A stretch of DNA of 64,000 nucleotides, from assembly GCA_023014335.1 (NCBI GenBank), contig JAECYW010000025.1, positions 682,001-746,000 on the forward strand, in the 5' to 3' direction. The position numbers were made by a program, and so were the translations under genes. The notes below the pieces were generated by a model. The model was given only the letters and a program-made list of their open reading frames with translations, was not told the DNA's origin and did no database searches. Of the stretch, positions 24,700 to 35,943 are shown one piece after another (within the stretch, counting starts at the first letter, position 1; the number at the start of each line of letters is the position of its first letter). The stretch is from Galerina marginata (Eukaryota > Basidiomycota > Agaricomycetes > Agaricales > Galerinaceae).

Positions 24700-25859
24700 A
24701 CGCTGTGCTTTTTGGTCGTTGTCGGAGGGAGAGTCTAAGGTGTGGGGTTCATGTGTGTGCCTTTGTTTGCACCCATCACAAACGCCGATGACCCGAATTC
24801 GGTATCGGAGGAAGGGCTCCAAATTTAAAATTTAAGAGCTTGCCCAGACCCCTCTTATCGCACCCCAGCACGATTTCCGACAGAATTTAAATAGGATTCT
24901 TCGTGGTCGGCGTTGACTTAGAAAGGCCCGTACCCACAGTATCTCCACTTCAAACTTCAAAGAGGTTCAAGCAACCATAAAAAGAGTCAGAAATCCATCG
25001 GCATCGCTTGCCAAGATCAAGATTTTCTCCTTTCTCAAGATGCTACTTTAAACGCTTAATGCATCGCTAACGCACGTTCCGACGTGTCCACGGGAGGTAG
25101 ATCACCGGTCTGATCGCAGCGAACATCCACCGCGCAGGGCTTCTTCAGCACCCACAAACAGCTCAATCGGATATCCTGATCCGTTAGCGCTGAATGCAAG
25201 GTGGAGGTTGAGTGGGGCTCGAAGCGTGAGCGGACGACCCAACGGATCCCTACGGCCCGCTGTGCGCGCTATCAAAGCCTCGGCGCCAAAAGACTGTCAT
25301 TAGGCAGGATATTAGGCAGAACTGTTGAACCTACAATCACGTCATCGGAAGTGAGATGGGCTCATATTGTAGGAATCTGACAGAAGGAGGGCTGGAGCTG
25401 AGTCGAGAGTATGTCTCTCATGAATTATAATCCGGGAAGATCGAAAGACAGACAAACCCAGTGAATTCTGTGCACACAAAGACGACGCAACATTGCACCA
25501 TCCACCATATATAATGGGTTTATAATTACACCTCCCATGGTTTTACACCGATGTCCGCTGAGGTGAGCAAGCAGACAAAAATCGGTATATAACGGCTCGA
25601 CCGCCTAAAGGGAGCTTTGCGGGTGGAATAGTAAATGTGTGGAATGGTGGGCAACAAGCAAGGTACAAGACAGTGCCAGTGGATGGGAAGGTGCCCTGTG
25701 ATCAAAATGGAAATAAGATGCGCAAAAGAGGAATTGAAGGGATATGACGAGGTAAAACATACGTGAAACCGGCCGTGGTAAGGGCCGAAGCCTCCCTCAA
25801 CAAAATGTTGGATAATTCGAGGATCAGCTGAAAGGACCAGAGATGTCATGCAAACCAAC
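24700..25859. other. Intergenic between SNF1 and BTB gene 1
   Basis: Contains the SNF1 promoter and, at 25251-25291, a copy of a 40-bp conserved motif (CGGCCCGC .. GCGCTATCAAA .. TCGGCGCCAAA) also found near 39053 and 41267. Bases 25730-25855 resemble 27185-27305, the 3' flank of BTB gene 2, and so belong to the BTB repeat unit. No gene seen. Confidence 0.55.
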
Positions 25860-27000
25860 CTAGACGTCCCTGAGGTCCTCCCACTTGGGAAGGCCAAAGT
25901 AGGACGGTAGGTTATCCCATATGACCTCCCGACCAGCCTGATATATGTTTCTTATTTCAGCATCGCAGCTATCACAACATTCCTGCGAAACAATAGATTC
26001 GACAGGAAACGACAGGGCATGACGTGGCTCAGGACCTGGGATGAGGGCTGCCAATACCATCGATCGACAGCTTTCACACTCGGATTTCATTCGACACCCA
26101 TCCGTTGGGATAGCGGACTGATCTCGGCTGGTTGTGGTCCACGGGAACTCGTGAATCATAATTGCGGTGGATATCTTCTGGCGTGCGATCGTCAAAGCTC
26201 TAATGAGCTGCGCTGAAAGATAGGAAGATGTACCGTCATCGGATTCTAGACCTTCACATATATGAGTCTTGAAAAAGCGATGATGAGCATGATCGGGAAA
26301 AGCTGCTTGTGCTCAAATTCAAGAACATACCGGCGTCAAAGATGAAATACAAATGAAGTATGCCACTGGGAGAAGGGTCTGGAATCCCGTCTCCAAAAGA
26401 AAATTGACAATGTTAATCTCAGAGTCCGATTCGACGATCAGGCCTTTGTTGCCTTCCTCAAATTTTTCATCCCAAGCGTCAAGGGAATCAGGGAGCTCCA
26501 TTCGAATTCGCTCCAAAGCTAAAGATTGCAATTTGTCAAATTGGTACTTCTTTCCAATGCGAAGCATGGACGCAAGAAGGGGCAATGCGAACATCCTAGT
26601 GGAAGTATACGACCTATCCGAGATTTGATCAGTTTTCACGACTCGGACATACTGTGAAGTAACAGAAAGCTAACGCATTGTGATCATATAAGATGCTGAA
26701 AATGTTCTCCCAATCCTGAGGCGCGTCACTGACGTGGACCAGGGGACATCCTTCGAAGAGAGGCTCCTTTTCTGGCTGAGGTAGGCTGAACATATCTCGG
26801 AAAACTTGCGAATGCCTAGAGATATTGCCGCGGTGCACGCGAAATTGGGTGTTTTCGGCTTGTAATATGATATTCCCGTCGTCAAACCAATAGTCAGCAC
26901 TCTTTAGTGGTTTTTCTGCGCCCCCTTCGTCGCCAGATTCTGTCCGTTTCCTCTTGTTATTGGGAAAAATGGAGTTGGACTGAACAGTGTCTGCTTCCAT
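25860..27000 (-). CDS. BTB/POZ domain protein, subtype A copy 1
   Basis: Exons 27000-26675 (326 nt), 26613-26331 (283 nt) and 26267-25860 (408 nt); 338 aa. Intron 1 runs GC|GTTAGC .. CTGATCAAATCTCGGATAG and intron 2 starts CCG|GTATGT. A basic K-R-K-R-T-E leader is followed by a BTB domain (about 36-130: YWFDDGN, F-R-V-H-R, F-R-D-M-F-S-L-P-Q-P, then S-Y across the splice) and L-L-A-S-M-L-R-I-G-K-K-Y. A C-terminal region has conserved cysteines (G-C-R-M-K-S-E-C .. C-C-D-S-C) and ends NLPSYFGLPKWEDLRDV. BTB proteins often recruit substrates to Cullin-3 ligases or dimerise; which applies here is unknown. Exon 2 is six bases shorter than in the other subtype-A copies. Confidence 0.87.
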
Positions 27001-27311
27001 GGAAGTCAACAGTGGGATAAAAATAGCGATGAGATGTCCAGCTAGTTTGCGTAAGTAGTCTGCGAACGATTCGTCTCGATGGTAAAGTTAACTGATCGCC
27101 GACGCGCCTTTGCAAAAACTTAGGATCACGTAAAAAATATTCGCACACCTCGCGTCAACTTAGGGGTTCCGGTTACTGCCTGGCAGTGCCTGCATTGAAG
27201 AGATATGACAAGGTAAAACATACACGAAAACGGCTGTGGTAAGGTTCCCTCAACAAAACTTTGGATAATTCGGGGATCAGCTGAAAGGACCAGGACGCCA
27301 TTTGGACAAGC
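27001..27311. promoter_or_regulatory. Promoter of BTB gene 1 with shared motifs
   Basis: ATCACGTAA at 27125-27133, then TATTCGCACACCTCGCGTCAA and TAGGGG. The same order of motifs precedes BTB genes 2, 3 and 4. Confidence 0.55.
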
Positions 27312-28451
27312 CTAAAGATCCTTGAGGTCCTCCCACTTGGGAAGCCCAAAGTAGGATGGCAGGTTATCCCATATGACCTCGCGACCAGCCTCATATATCT
27401 GTTTTATTTCAGCAGCGCAGCTATCACAATACAGCTCCAAAACCTTGTGTTCAACAGGCAATGTCAGGGCTGCGTATGGGGTAGGACCGGGGACGAGTTC
27501 TGCCAACACCGCTGATCGATGGCTTTCACACCTTGTCTTTCTTTGACACGCAGCGGTTGGGATAGCGGACTGGCTTCGGGTGGATGTGGTCCACGAGAAT
27601 TCGTGAGTCATAATTGCAGTAGATATTGCCTGGCGTGCAATCGTCATATTCTCAATTGACTCAGCTGAAAGACAGGCAATCGTGCCGTTATCATGAGTTA
27701 GGCCTCTAAATACCTGAGCCTTGAAAAAGGATGAGTGAGATATATTGCTTGTGCTCAAGCTTATTTTGAGAACACACCGGTCCCAAAGATGCAACGCCAA
27801 TAAAGTATGCCATTGGGAGGAGGGTTTGAAATCCCGTCTCCAAAAGAATATTTATAAGGTCTATCTCCCAGTCTGATTCGACGATCAGCCCACTGTCACC
27901 GCCAAGTGCTGTAGTTTGTTCATCCCAGCCGTCAAGGGAATCGGGGAGCTCCTTTCGAATGCGCTCCAAAGCTAAAGATTGCAAATTGTCGAATTCATAT
28001 TTCTTTCCAATGCGAAGCATTGACGCAAGAAGGGGCAATGCGAGTGTGCTGGTGGAGACATATGACCTATGCGAGAACTTATCAGTTTGCATATACATCC
28101 CTGTGAATTTGCAAAAAAAACTGACGTATTGTGATCATATAAAATGCTGAAGATGTTCTCCCAGTCCTTCGGCGCGTCACTGACGTGGACCAGGGGACAT
28201 CCTTCGAACAGAGTCTCTTTTTCCGGCTGAGGCAGACTGAACATATCCCGGAAAACCTGCGAATTTCTGGAGAGAATGCCGCGATACACGCGAAACTGGG
28301 TGTTTTCGGCTTGTAATATGACATTCCCATCTTCAAACCAATAGGCGGCGCTCTTCAGTGGCTCTTCTACGACTCCTTCAAGGCCAGATTCCGTCCGTTT
28401 CCTTTTGGTGTTCGGAGGAATGGAGTTGGGTTGAACAGTGACCGCTTCCAT
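27312..28451 (-). CDS. BTB/POZ domain protein, subtype A copy 2
   Basis: Exons 28451-28126 (326 nt), 28066-27778 (289 nt) and 27719-27312 (408 nt); 340 aa. Intron 1 (59 nt) ends CGCATAG and intron 2 (58 nt) starts CCG|GTGTGT and ends TTCAAG. It has the same domain order as copy 1: K-R-K-R-T-E leader, BTB with YWFEDGN and F-R-D-M-F-S-L-P-Q-P, a helical middle with LPLLASMLRIGKKYEFDNLQ, and a Cys-bearing tail (A-C-Q-R-K-T-R-C, then Y-C-D-S-C-A) ending NLPSYFGLPKWEDLKDL. Without splicing intron 1 the frame drifts into a meaningless tail, which explains an apparently longer first ORF. Adaptor function inferred from the domain. Confidence 0.87.
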
Positions 28452-29172
28452 GGAAGTCAACAGTGGGATAAGAATAGCGATGAGGTGCGCTGACGCGCCT
28501 TTGCGAAAACTTTAGATCACGTAAAAATATTCGCACACCTCAGCGCGACGCGTCAACTTAGGGGTTCCGGTTACTGCCTGAAAAGGGCTCGGAAACCAAT
28601 CGCAAAGAACTCCGTTTTCTTCTTTGCCAGGTTCCTTCAGAGTCATGCCAGTGCCTGCTCTCGAATGAGAATACACTTCTCTTCTAAATCACATTATGCT
28701 TTTGGGCAAAGCTATGCATACTATGGACGGTCAGTGGTCACAAGTTTCAATGGCAATGGAGACTTTGCCAGCGGGTAAATTGGCTCTCGAACAAAAGCCA
28801 TTGATCATGACTCCTTTCTGTGCATTCCGGGTATTATTAATAAAGGGTTACTCAAATAGTCGCAATACCAGGAACCTCAAAAAACACTCAGAACCATGTT
28901 GGCCGGAAACTCACGTTACACGTAGCTTTTCGCGAAGCTAAACATCAACCAAGGAACTGTATGGAAAATCAGAAACCTCAGAAACTTTGTAATATACCCA
29001 GAGATTGAGACATACCAGAAACCAAGGTACGATGCTTCGAGGTTTCTGAATTTCCGGAAACCTGGAAAGCTCAAGAATCCATCCAGTACCTGGAAGTTGA
29101 ATTGTCAAGCAAGTGATGATCGACCACGCAGTCCACGCCTAGTATGATCAAGAGAGAGCACTGTGAACAAGC
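28452..29172. other. Intergenic, BTB copy 2 promoter plus decayed repeat
   Basis: ATCACGTAA at 28516-28524 and ACGCGT at 28548-28553 followed by TAGGGG form the shared BTB promoter. From about 28830 to 29090 the sequence is rich in imperfect GGAAACCTC/GAGGTTTC-type pieces in both orientations, perhaps an eroded repeat. No gene seen. Confidence 0.45.
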
Positions 29173-30304
29173 CTAAACATCCTTAAGGTCCTCCCACTTG
29201 GGAAAGCCAAAATAGGACGGTAGGTTGTCCCATATGACCTTGCGGCCAGCCCGATATATTTTTATTATTTCAGTAGCGCAGCTATCACAGTAAAGCTTCG
29301 GAACAACAGTTTCAACCGGACATAACAGGGCCGCATATGGGCTAGGACCGGGAACGAGTTCAGCCAATACCACTGATCGGTGGCCCTCGCATTTGGATTT
29401 TCTTTGACACTGTGCGGTTGGAATAGCGGAGTGACTTCGGCTGCCTTTTGTCCAAGGAAATTCCTCGGTCAAAATTGCAGTGGATATTCCATGGCGTCCA
29501 ATCATCAATTTCTTGATTGACTCATCTGAAAGATGAGATTTTGTGCCGTCTAGGTTGATCAGACCTCCATATATAAGGCTCTTGGAACATGAGTGAGATA
29601 AATTGCTTGTGCTCAAGGTCAATTTTGAAAACACACCGGCGACAAAGAGGAAGCGCAAATGTAGTATGCCATTGGAAGGAGGGTTTGGAATCCGGTTTCC
29701 ACAAGAACATTGATAATATCGATCTCATAGTCCCAATCGACGATTAGCCCATTATCACCATCGTATTTCGGAAATTTTTCGTCCCAGGCATCAAGGGAAT
29801 CTGGGAGCTCCTTTCGAATGCAATTCAAAGCTAGAGATTGTAAATTGTCGAACTGATATTTCTTTCCAATGCGAAGCATGGACGCGAGAAGGGGCAACGC
29901 AATCGTGCTGGTGGAGATATACGACCTATCCGAGAATTGATCAGTTTTCACATACATTTGAAGTTACAGGAAACTGACGCATTGTGATCATATAAGATAC
30001 TGAAAATATTCTCCCAGTCCTCCGGCGCATCACTGACATGGACCAGGGGACATCCTTCGTACAGAGTCTCATTTTCCGGCTGAGGTAGGCTAAACATATC
30101 CTGGAAAACCTGCGAATGCCTCGAGAGAATGCTGCGGTGGACGCGAAATTGGGTGTTTTCAGCTTGTAATATGACATTCCCGTCGTCAAACCAATAGTCG
30201 GCACTCCTAAGTGGTTCTTTTATGTCCCCGTCATCGCCGGATTCCGTCCGTTTCCTCTTGTTGTTCGAAGAAGTGGAGCTGGACTGGAATGGGTCTGCTT
30301 CCAT
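29173..30304 (-). CDS. BTB/POZ domain protein, subtype A copy 3
   Basis: Exons 30304-29979 (326 nt), 29925-29637 (289 nt) and 29580-29173 (408 nt); 340 aa. Exon lengths are identical to copies 2 and 4. Intron 1 (53 nt) uses AC-GTCAGT and CTGATC .. GGATAG; intron 2 (56 nt) ends TTCCAAG. The BTB domain (YWFDDGNVILQAENTQF, F-Q-D-M-F-S-L-P-Q-P) is followed by the ARM-like helical region (LPLLASMLRIGKKYQFDNLQ) and the Cys tail (Q-C-Q-R-K-S-K-C .. Y-C-D-S-C-A), ending NLPSYFGFPKWEDLKDV. It appears intact. Probable dimeric adaptor; partner unknown. Confidence 0.87.
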
Positions 30305-30678
30305 GGAAGGTATACCGTATAGTGGGAAATGTAATAGCGATGAGATGTCTAGCTCGTTTGTGTAGATGGTGCAGACAAGTCAGCGTTGTCGGCAGGGTCT
30401 GACTGGCGCAAAAATTATAATCACGTAATCGTTCTCAACGTGACACGCGTCGCGACGCGTCTTTCCTAGGGGCCAATCCAGCCCAATCATTCTTGCTCAA
30501 CCAAGTTTGGAAGAAGAATGCAAGTTATTATAACATTTTTCTCTTCATTCTGTTCTAGTATACCTAACAATTACATGGACAGGAATTCTGAAATCCACAA
30601 GATTTGTCTGAGCAGACAACCTTGAAAAAAGTGGCTCTCTCGCAAAGGCGATTGACCAAGGACGCCATGCGAACAAGC
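30305..30678. promoter_or_regulatory. Promoter of BTB copy 3
   Basis: ATCACGTAA at 30420-30428 and a 16-bp perfect palindrome ACGCGTCGCGACGCGT at 30445-30460, which holds two ACGCGT sites (the MluI-box type bound by MBF-class cell-cycle factors in fungi). CTAGGGG follows. The rest is 3' flank of copy 4. Confidence 0.6.
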
Positions 30679-31817
30679 CTAGAGATCCTTTAGGTCCTCC
30701 CACTTGGGAAGGCCAAAGTAGGACGGTAGGTTATCCCATATGACCTCGCGACCAGCGTAATATAAATTTCTTATTTCACAAGCGCAGCTATCACAATACG
30801 TCTGCAAAGTACTAGAGTCGACAGGAAATATTAAGGCTTCATATGGGCTAGGACCTTGGATGAGTTCAGCCAATACCATCGATCGACGGCTTTCACACTT
30901 GGCTTTGGTTTGACACTCAGCGGTTGGAATAGCGGACTGACTTCGGCTGGTTGTGGTCCACAGGAATTCATGAGACATAATTGCAGTGCATATCGCGTGG
31001 CGCGCGACCATCAAAGTCTTAATGGATTCGCCCGAAAGATAGGAAATTGTGCCGTCATGGCCAGTCAGACCTCCACATATAAGAGTCTTGAAAAAGCAAA
31101 GAACATGAGTGGAAAAATTGCTTGTGCCCAAGGTTTGAGAACACACCGGCATCAAAGACGAAACGCAAAGGAAGTATGCCACTGGAAGGAGGGTTTGGAA
31201 TCCCATTTCCAAAAGAACGTTGACAATGTCGATCTCGTAGTCCGATTCGACGATCAGCCCATTCATGCCGTTTTCCGGCCCAAATGTTTCATCCCAGGAA
31301 TCAAGGGAATCGGGGAGCTCCTTTCGAATGCGCTCCAAAGCTAAAGATTGCAAATTGTTAAATTCATATTTCTTTCCAATGCGAAGCATTGACGCGAGAA
31401 GGGGCAATGCTAAAATGGCGGTAGAGGCATACGACCTATCCGAGAATTGATCAGTTTTCACATACACCCTGTGAAGCTACAGCAAACTGACACATTGTGG
31501 TCATACAAGACGCTGAAGATGTTTTCCCAGTCCTTCGGCGCGTCACTGACGTGGATCAAGGGACATCCTTCGGACAAAGCCTCCTTTTGCGGCTGAGGAA
31601 GGCTGAACATATCCCGGAAGACCTGCGAATGCCTTATGATGATGCCGCGGTGCACGCGAAATTGGGTGTTTTCAGCTTGTAATATGACATTCCCGTCGTC
31701 AAACCAATAGGCAGCACTCTTTTGTGCCTCTTGTACGCCTCCTTCGCTGCCAGATTGGGTCCGTTTCCTCTTGTTGCCCAGAGAAATGGAATTGAGTTGA
31801 ACAGTGCCTGCTTCCAT
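30679..31817 (-). CDS. BTB/POZ domain protein, subtype A copy 4
   Basis: Exons 31817-31492 (326 nt), 31435-31147 (289 nt) and 31086-30679 (408 nt); 340 aa. Intron 2 (60 nt, 31146-31087) has no in-frame stop and is a multiple of three, so its retention would add 20 residues without breaking the protein. Splicing is preferred because the other copies need it and the signals (CCG|GTGTGT .. TTTTTCAAG) are the same. BTB motifs are YWFDDGN and F-R-D-M-F-S-L-P-Q-P, then LPLLASMLRIGKKYEFNNLQ. The Cys tail reads E-C-Q-T-K-A-K-C .. Y-C-D-S-C-A and ends NLPSYFGLPKWEDLKDL. Confidence 0.87.
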
Positions 31818-32270
31818 GGAGGTTAAAGTGGGAAATGTAATGGCGATGCTGGTTTGCATAATTGATAAGGTCGTCTGGCGCAAAAATAACTACACGTGTA
31901 TATTGCGTGTATGATCACGTAATGTTATTCACCATAGCACGCGTCGTGACGCGTCCAGTTAGGGGCTCATCGATTCCCCTCAACCAAGTTCGGAAGAGGA
32001 TGCAAATTATAGCAGTTTTTCCCTCCGTTTTGTCCATATAAATTTCTTCACCTTGCTTTATTCCAATGTTTATTCACGTTTATAGTCCTTTCGGGCTTGC
32101 GCCCTGTGCAGACTTCTGACTACCGACGTAATGCTACTATCTACTTTCCTAATTGTATTCCTACATGTTGTTTCAATTACATACAGACCGTATTTCCCAC
32201 TGGCAACTGATATGTCGGAACAAGTAAACAGAGCCTGTCCAGGAGGACAAGAAATAGAAAGACAAACTTT
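31818..32270. promoter_or_regulatory. Promoter of BTB copy 4 and 3' flank of RING gene 1
   Basis: ATCACGTAA at 31912-31920 and the near-palindrome ACGCGTCGTGACGCGT at 31937-31952, followed by TTAGGGG. These correspond to the elements above BTB copy 3. No gene seen. Confidence 0.6.
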
Positions 32271-33476
32271 TTACAAACGCTGCGGCCGCCTTGACTCTGA
32301 ACAAGAAAAATGACAAATAAGGCATTTATACTTCGTTTCATACTGGTTTGTGCCCTTCCCAGAAAAATAGTGATACCCATCGGCCGCAGTACACTCTGGA
32401 ACGCCAGTCACTGTAGGATGGTCATACCCCCGCGAGAGGATCTCGGGCCCATACATCTCCCGCCTGACTTCCGGGGTTGGGGGAGCCAGTGGGCTGTTGA
32501 TGCGACTATGGGCATGAACACGGGCACGAGGCCGTTCGAGTTCTTCGACCTGTGCTGGCTGCGGAGATAAAGTAGCGGTGGACATTCGACTCCCCAGTTG
32601 ATCGAACATTGCCTCCAGAATGGATCCGGGAGAACTCGCAGGAGACGAGAGAAAGCATTCGCCTTTGTGAGGGAGACTGTCCTTAAATTCTTCAGTTTCC
32701 GAAGCTTCAACAAGAGTCTGGTCAGGATCCACGGAAGTCGAAATCTCTGAAGCTTCATCGAGAGTCTGGTCAGAATCCACGGAAGTCGAACGCCAGCCAC
32801 TGAAGATGGAAGCAGGGCTAACGGTCGGCACTAACGACCAAACGGAGGGGAATGAGAACACCGAAGGGGACACCTGTGGGGACGGCTGTGCAGCGGCCTG
32901 ACGGTGCGTGTCCTTCAGCTCCTTGAGCTCAGCATCCTTCGCCCGAAGTTTACGCTTCGTCTTCCTGTGTTCATCCACCTCTTCCTGGTACTTTGCCGAG
33001 AGTTGCGACAGCTGCGCCGTTACGTCGCGAACTTTTTTCTCGTTGGCGGTTAAAGCAGTGGCAATCGCGGCATTCGCTCTGGCTAACTCGACTTTCAGCT
33101 TTTCCAGCTCCCGATTCTTAATCGCTAGATCGGTCTGCAAAGTCAGGGCATCCGGGGAAAGGCCATCGAGGAAAACTTTGCGGACGTTATCTGAGCCGAT
33201 CCCTGATGGCCATTCAGTATAGTTCAAAGGGCTTGAGGACGTGAAGGGCTTACTCGGCGAAACAACCTTTCGACAACCTGGACAACTGATAGACTGATTT
33301 CGCAACGTGCTTCGTTGCTGCAGGTCGCTGATACATGTCAAACAGTAAATGTGGCCTGGACAGAATAGTCGTGAACATAAGTAGGCTAAGATTGCGAAAG
33401 ATGAACAGTACGCACCGCATGGCAAGCAATAAGCCATGTCTCCAAAATCCTCGAAGCAGACTTGACACTGTAGCAT
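32271..33476 (-). CDS. RING-finger / coiled-coil protein, copy 1
   Basis: Exons 33476-33416, 33355-33254 and 33202-32271; 364 aa. Splicing joins C-L-P-C-G to H-I-Y-C-L-T-C and completes a C3HC4 RING: C4, C7, C20, H22, C25, C28, C45, C48. This makes it a likely E3 ubiquitin ligase. A coiled coil (about 85-155: R-E-L-E-K-L-K-V-E-L-A-R-A and following) comes next. A Ser/Pro-rich middle contains an in-frame repeat (S-T-S-V-D-x-D-Q-T-L-x-E-A-S-E twice). The conserved tail is V-P-E-C-T-A-A-D-G-Y-H-Y-F .. K-Y-K-C-L-I-C-H-F-S-C-S-E. The ATG at 33476 is preferred over a TTG two codons earlier because the paralogues begin at the same place. Both introns (60 and 51 nt) are stop-free multiples of three. 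Confidence 0.85.
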   Translation of the reverse strand: MLQCQVCFEDFGDMAYCLPCGAYCSSFAILAYLCSRLFCPGHIYCLTCISDLQQRSTLRNQSISCPGCRKVVSPSKPFTSSSPLNYTEWPSGIGSDNVRKVFLDGLSPDALTLQTDLAIKNRELEKLKVELARANAAIATALTANEKKVRDVTAQLSQLSAKYQEEVDEHRKTKRKLRAKDAELKELKDTHRQAAAQPSPQVSPSVFSFPSVWSLVPTVSPASIFSGWRSTSVDSDQTLDEASEISTSVDPDQTLVEASETEEFKDSLPHKGECFLSSPASSPGSILEAMFDQLGSRMSTATLSPQPAQVEELERPRARVHAHSRINSPLAPPTPEVRREMYGPEILSRGYDHPTVTGVPECTAADGYHYFSGKGTNQYETKYKCLICHFSCSESRRPQRL

Positions 33477-34304
33477 CTCCAAACCCGAACAGGGTTTGGC
33501 TCAAGTCATTCGAGGGAAATGGGGTGAAGCGGCGAGGAAGAGCTCGCCGTTTTTGGTTTTAAGGTGCTTTCAGTTGTTTGCAAAGGAGCAAATTTGGCAA
33601 CGCAGCATGAAAAGAACAAAGGTGTCAAACCGATAAACGGGTCGAGACGCGGCACAAGTAGCAACAGGACTTCGTACAATAAACCTTGGATACGAGCTTG
33701 GACAAAGATACAGACAGACTTATGCAGCTAAATAGACCACTCACCGTCACCTTAAGCTTCTGACAGCGCGGTTGTCAGCCCTGGCTTGGCCCAGCCATTG
33801 TCGACGGAGCAGAGGTAGTTTTGCAATTTTCGTCACTCCATTTAGCCATTCTATGAGCCACATGATTCTCGTTGCGTTCTAAATCCCCGCGCAAGTAGTA
33901 GTCGAAAGCACAACAAGATAAGGATGGTTGAGGTTGGAATGGAAGAAGTGGAGGGAAACGGCCCGCTAAAAATGTAACGACGCTTTCAGCTTGCGCGGCA
34001 ATCAAATGTCAATCATGTCCCTAAATAAAGAATGGAATCTTTGCTAAAATATTTTGGCCAGCTGACTTGGAGTAGGTTGTCCTAAATTCCTAAGTTCGGA
34101 TGCATATCGAATACAAGGATGCTCTGGCTTGAACTCGAATTCTTGGTCCCATTCGAGAACACCATGACACTGAGGTTTTCTAGACGCCCATCTCCGACAT
34201 GTTTGACACTGCCTACCCCGTCTCAAAAGTAGACTGATCGCAAACAGATGGAATGAACGTACAGATATTCCCGACGTCGATTATTCATTCCAATAAATAA
34301 GGTA
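33477..34304. other. Intergenic, RING gene 1 promoter side
   Basis: Two minus-strand open stretches occur: 33775-34005, and 34044-34226 with C-Q-T-C-R-R-W .. P-Q-C-H. Neither starts at a convincing ATG nor joins to anything recognisable, so no gene is called. Confidence 0.4.
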
Positions 34305-35943
34305 TTACAGATCGGCAATCATCCACTGTTCTTTTTTATAAAAAAGCTGCATCAAAGTCGTCTCGGTGTAATCAATATTAATCAGTAGACCCATATCTAA
34401 AGCGCGTTGGAGGTGTACCACCACCTCATTCGGCATGGACTGGTACCGACCCGGGAAGCCCGGGTCATGAATGGTCATCTTGAACGACTTGAGCGTGCGG
34501 TATTGGTGATCAAGGTAGTCAGAATGTCCCCAGGTGGGCAGCTGAAGTCGCGAGTGGACAAGATAGCAGACAAATGCCCATGAAAAAGAGCTCCCGCCCT
34601 CGAGATCTATGGCTTCGAGAAGCGGGAGGACAGGCTCATCGCCTGTGTAATGAACGGAATCAGGAGGAAATTTTGTGAGAGCTTGAAGGAAATTGTCGGC
34701 GACAGGCCACATTGGAAAAAGTCGACGAAACTCAGTTGACACGCGCAGCACTCTAACTGATGGTGCAAAGCGAAGAATATTTACCAAAACATCATTCTTC
34801 AACTTCGATACGCGCTCGAGAACGAGTTCGCGAAGAGCACTTGACCGGCTCAAAAATGTTGCGAAGGCGTTTATTTTTTGCTCGTTGAAGACCGCCCGGC
34901 TGATGCGCAAGAAACCAAGGCAAGGGAGGTCGAGATTTTCGAAAAATGGGCCGGAGAATTCTTCGTCCATTTCGATTTCCAGACGAGCCAAAGACGGACA
35001 GGTGATTGGTATGAATGGCATAGGAAGATTGGTTGTGGGATAAGAAAACCAGCAAATCCTAATTTTGCATTCGACCAGAGCTGGAGCATTCTTGATGACG
35101 TCTAGGGCTTCAGAGACATCCAAATCCTCAGTCAAGAGATGCAATGTTTCGAGGGATATCCAGTGGTGGTTGACATCGTTGATGTAGACGGACCCGCGAA
35201 GCTCGAGTTTCTTGATAGTGGCAAGGCGGAGTAAGTCGAGATCGGACCATCCTATTCCATGGAGTCGTATATTCTCTAGGGCAGAGACAGGGCGGTCCCC
35301 AAGGTGCAGGAAAAAGGTTTTTGGTACCCACAAAGATGAATGAGGTAAGTGAAGGTCCAAGGCTCTCAGCCGATGCCCATTCCGGGCAATGAATTTCAAG
35401 ATCGCGTCCATGTTTTTGATCGCAATGACCTCGTCATCAATAGGCTCAAACCAGTCAGGATAGCAGTATACACAAAGTTCGAGAGGCCGTTCGCCAGCAC
35501 GACTGAACCACTGCTTCATGAGAGACCTGGGGAAGTGTAGCCTCTTGGGAAGGAGATAAATCGTCATCGCAGTCCACAACGAAGGTATCTGCCATGCAAT
35601 ATTGCGCCAGAGAATACAAACGGCACCGAGAAGTAAAGGAGCTGCGGGCTTCATCATGTGCTTCCGGTTTTCTACCTGGAAGTCAGCGCTGGTGTACTGT
35701 GGGATGCAAAACCAGAAAATGCGAGACATGACTTCGAAGGGCATTATGGCGTTGATGTTGCGCCGCGAGTTGCCCTCAAGCTGCAGCATCGAGCACCAGA
35801 AACAGAGTCTGCTAGTGCACTGGACGGCTACCGCGCCTGGGTGCACAGGGAAAGTCCCTAAGCTCGAAGAGGATACAGACATCGTGAATAATCTGGGGAG
35901 AAATAGATTAGCTGGATCTTAGCCCGAGAAACGGTCCACTCAC
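34305..35943 (-). CDS. F-box protein, subfamily 2, second member
   Basis: The coding part is 35882-34305, one exon, 525 aa. A 51-nt intron in the 5' UTR (35943-35893, AAG|GTGAGT .. CTCCCCAG) lies ten bases before the ATG. The N terminus carries one Cys motif (V-Q-C-T-S-R-L-C-F-W-C-S). The F-box is IMPFEVMSRIFWFCIPQYT, followed by AAPLLLGAVCILWRNIAW, then an LRR-like body and a hydrophobic end. It is the counterpart of the gene at 10439, 24 kb away on the other strand. Predicted SCF substrate receptor. Frame is intact. Confidence 0.85.
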
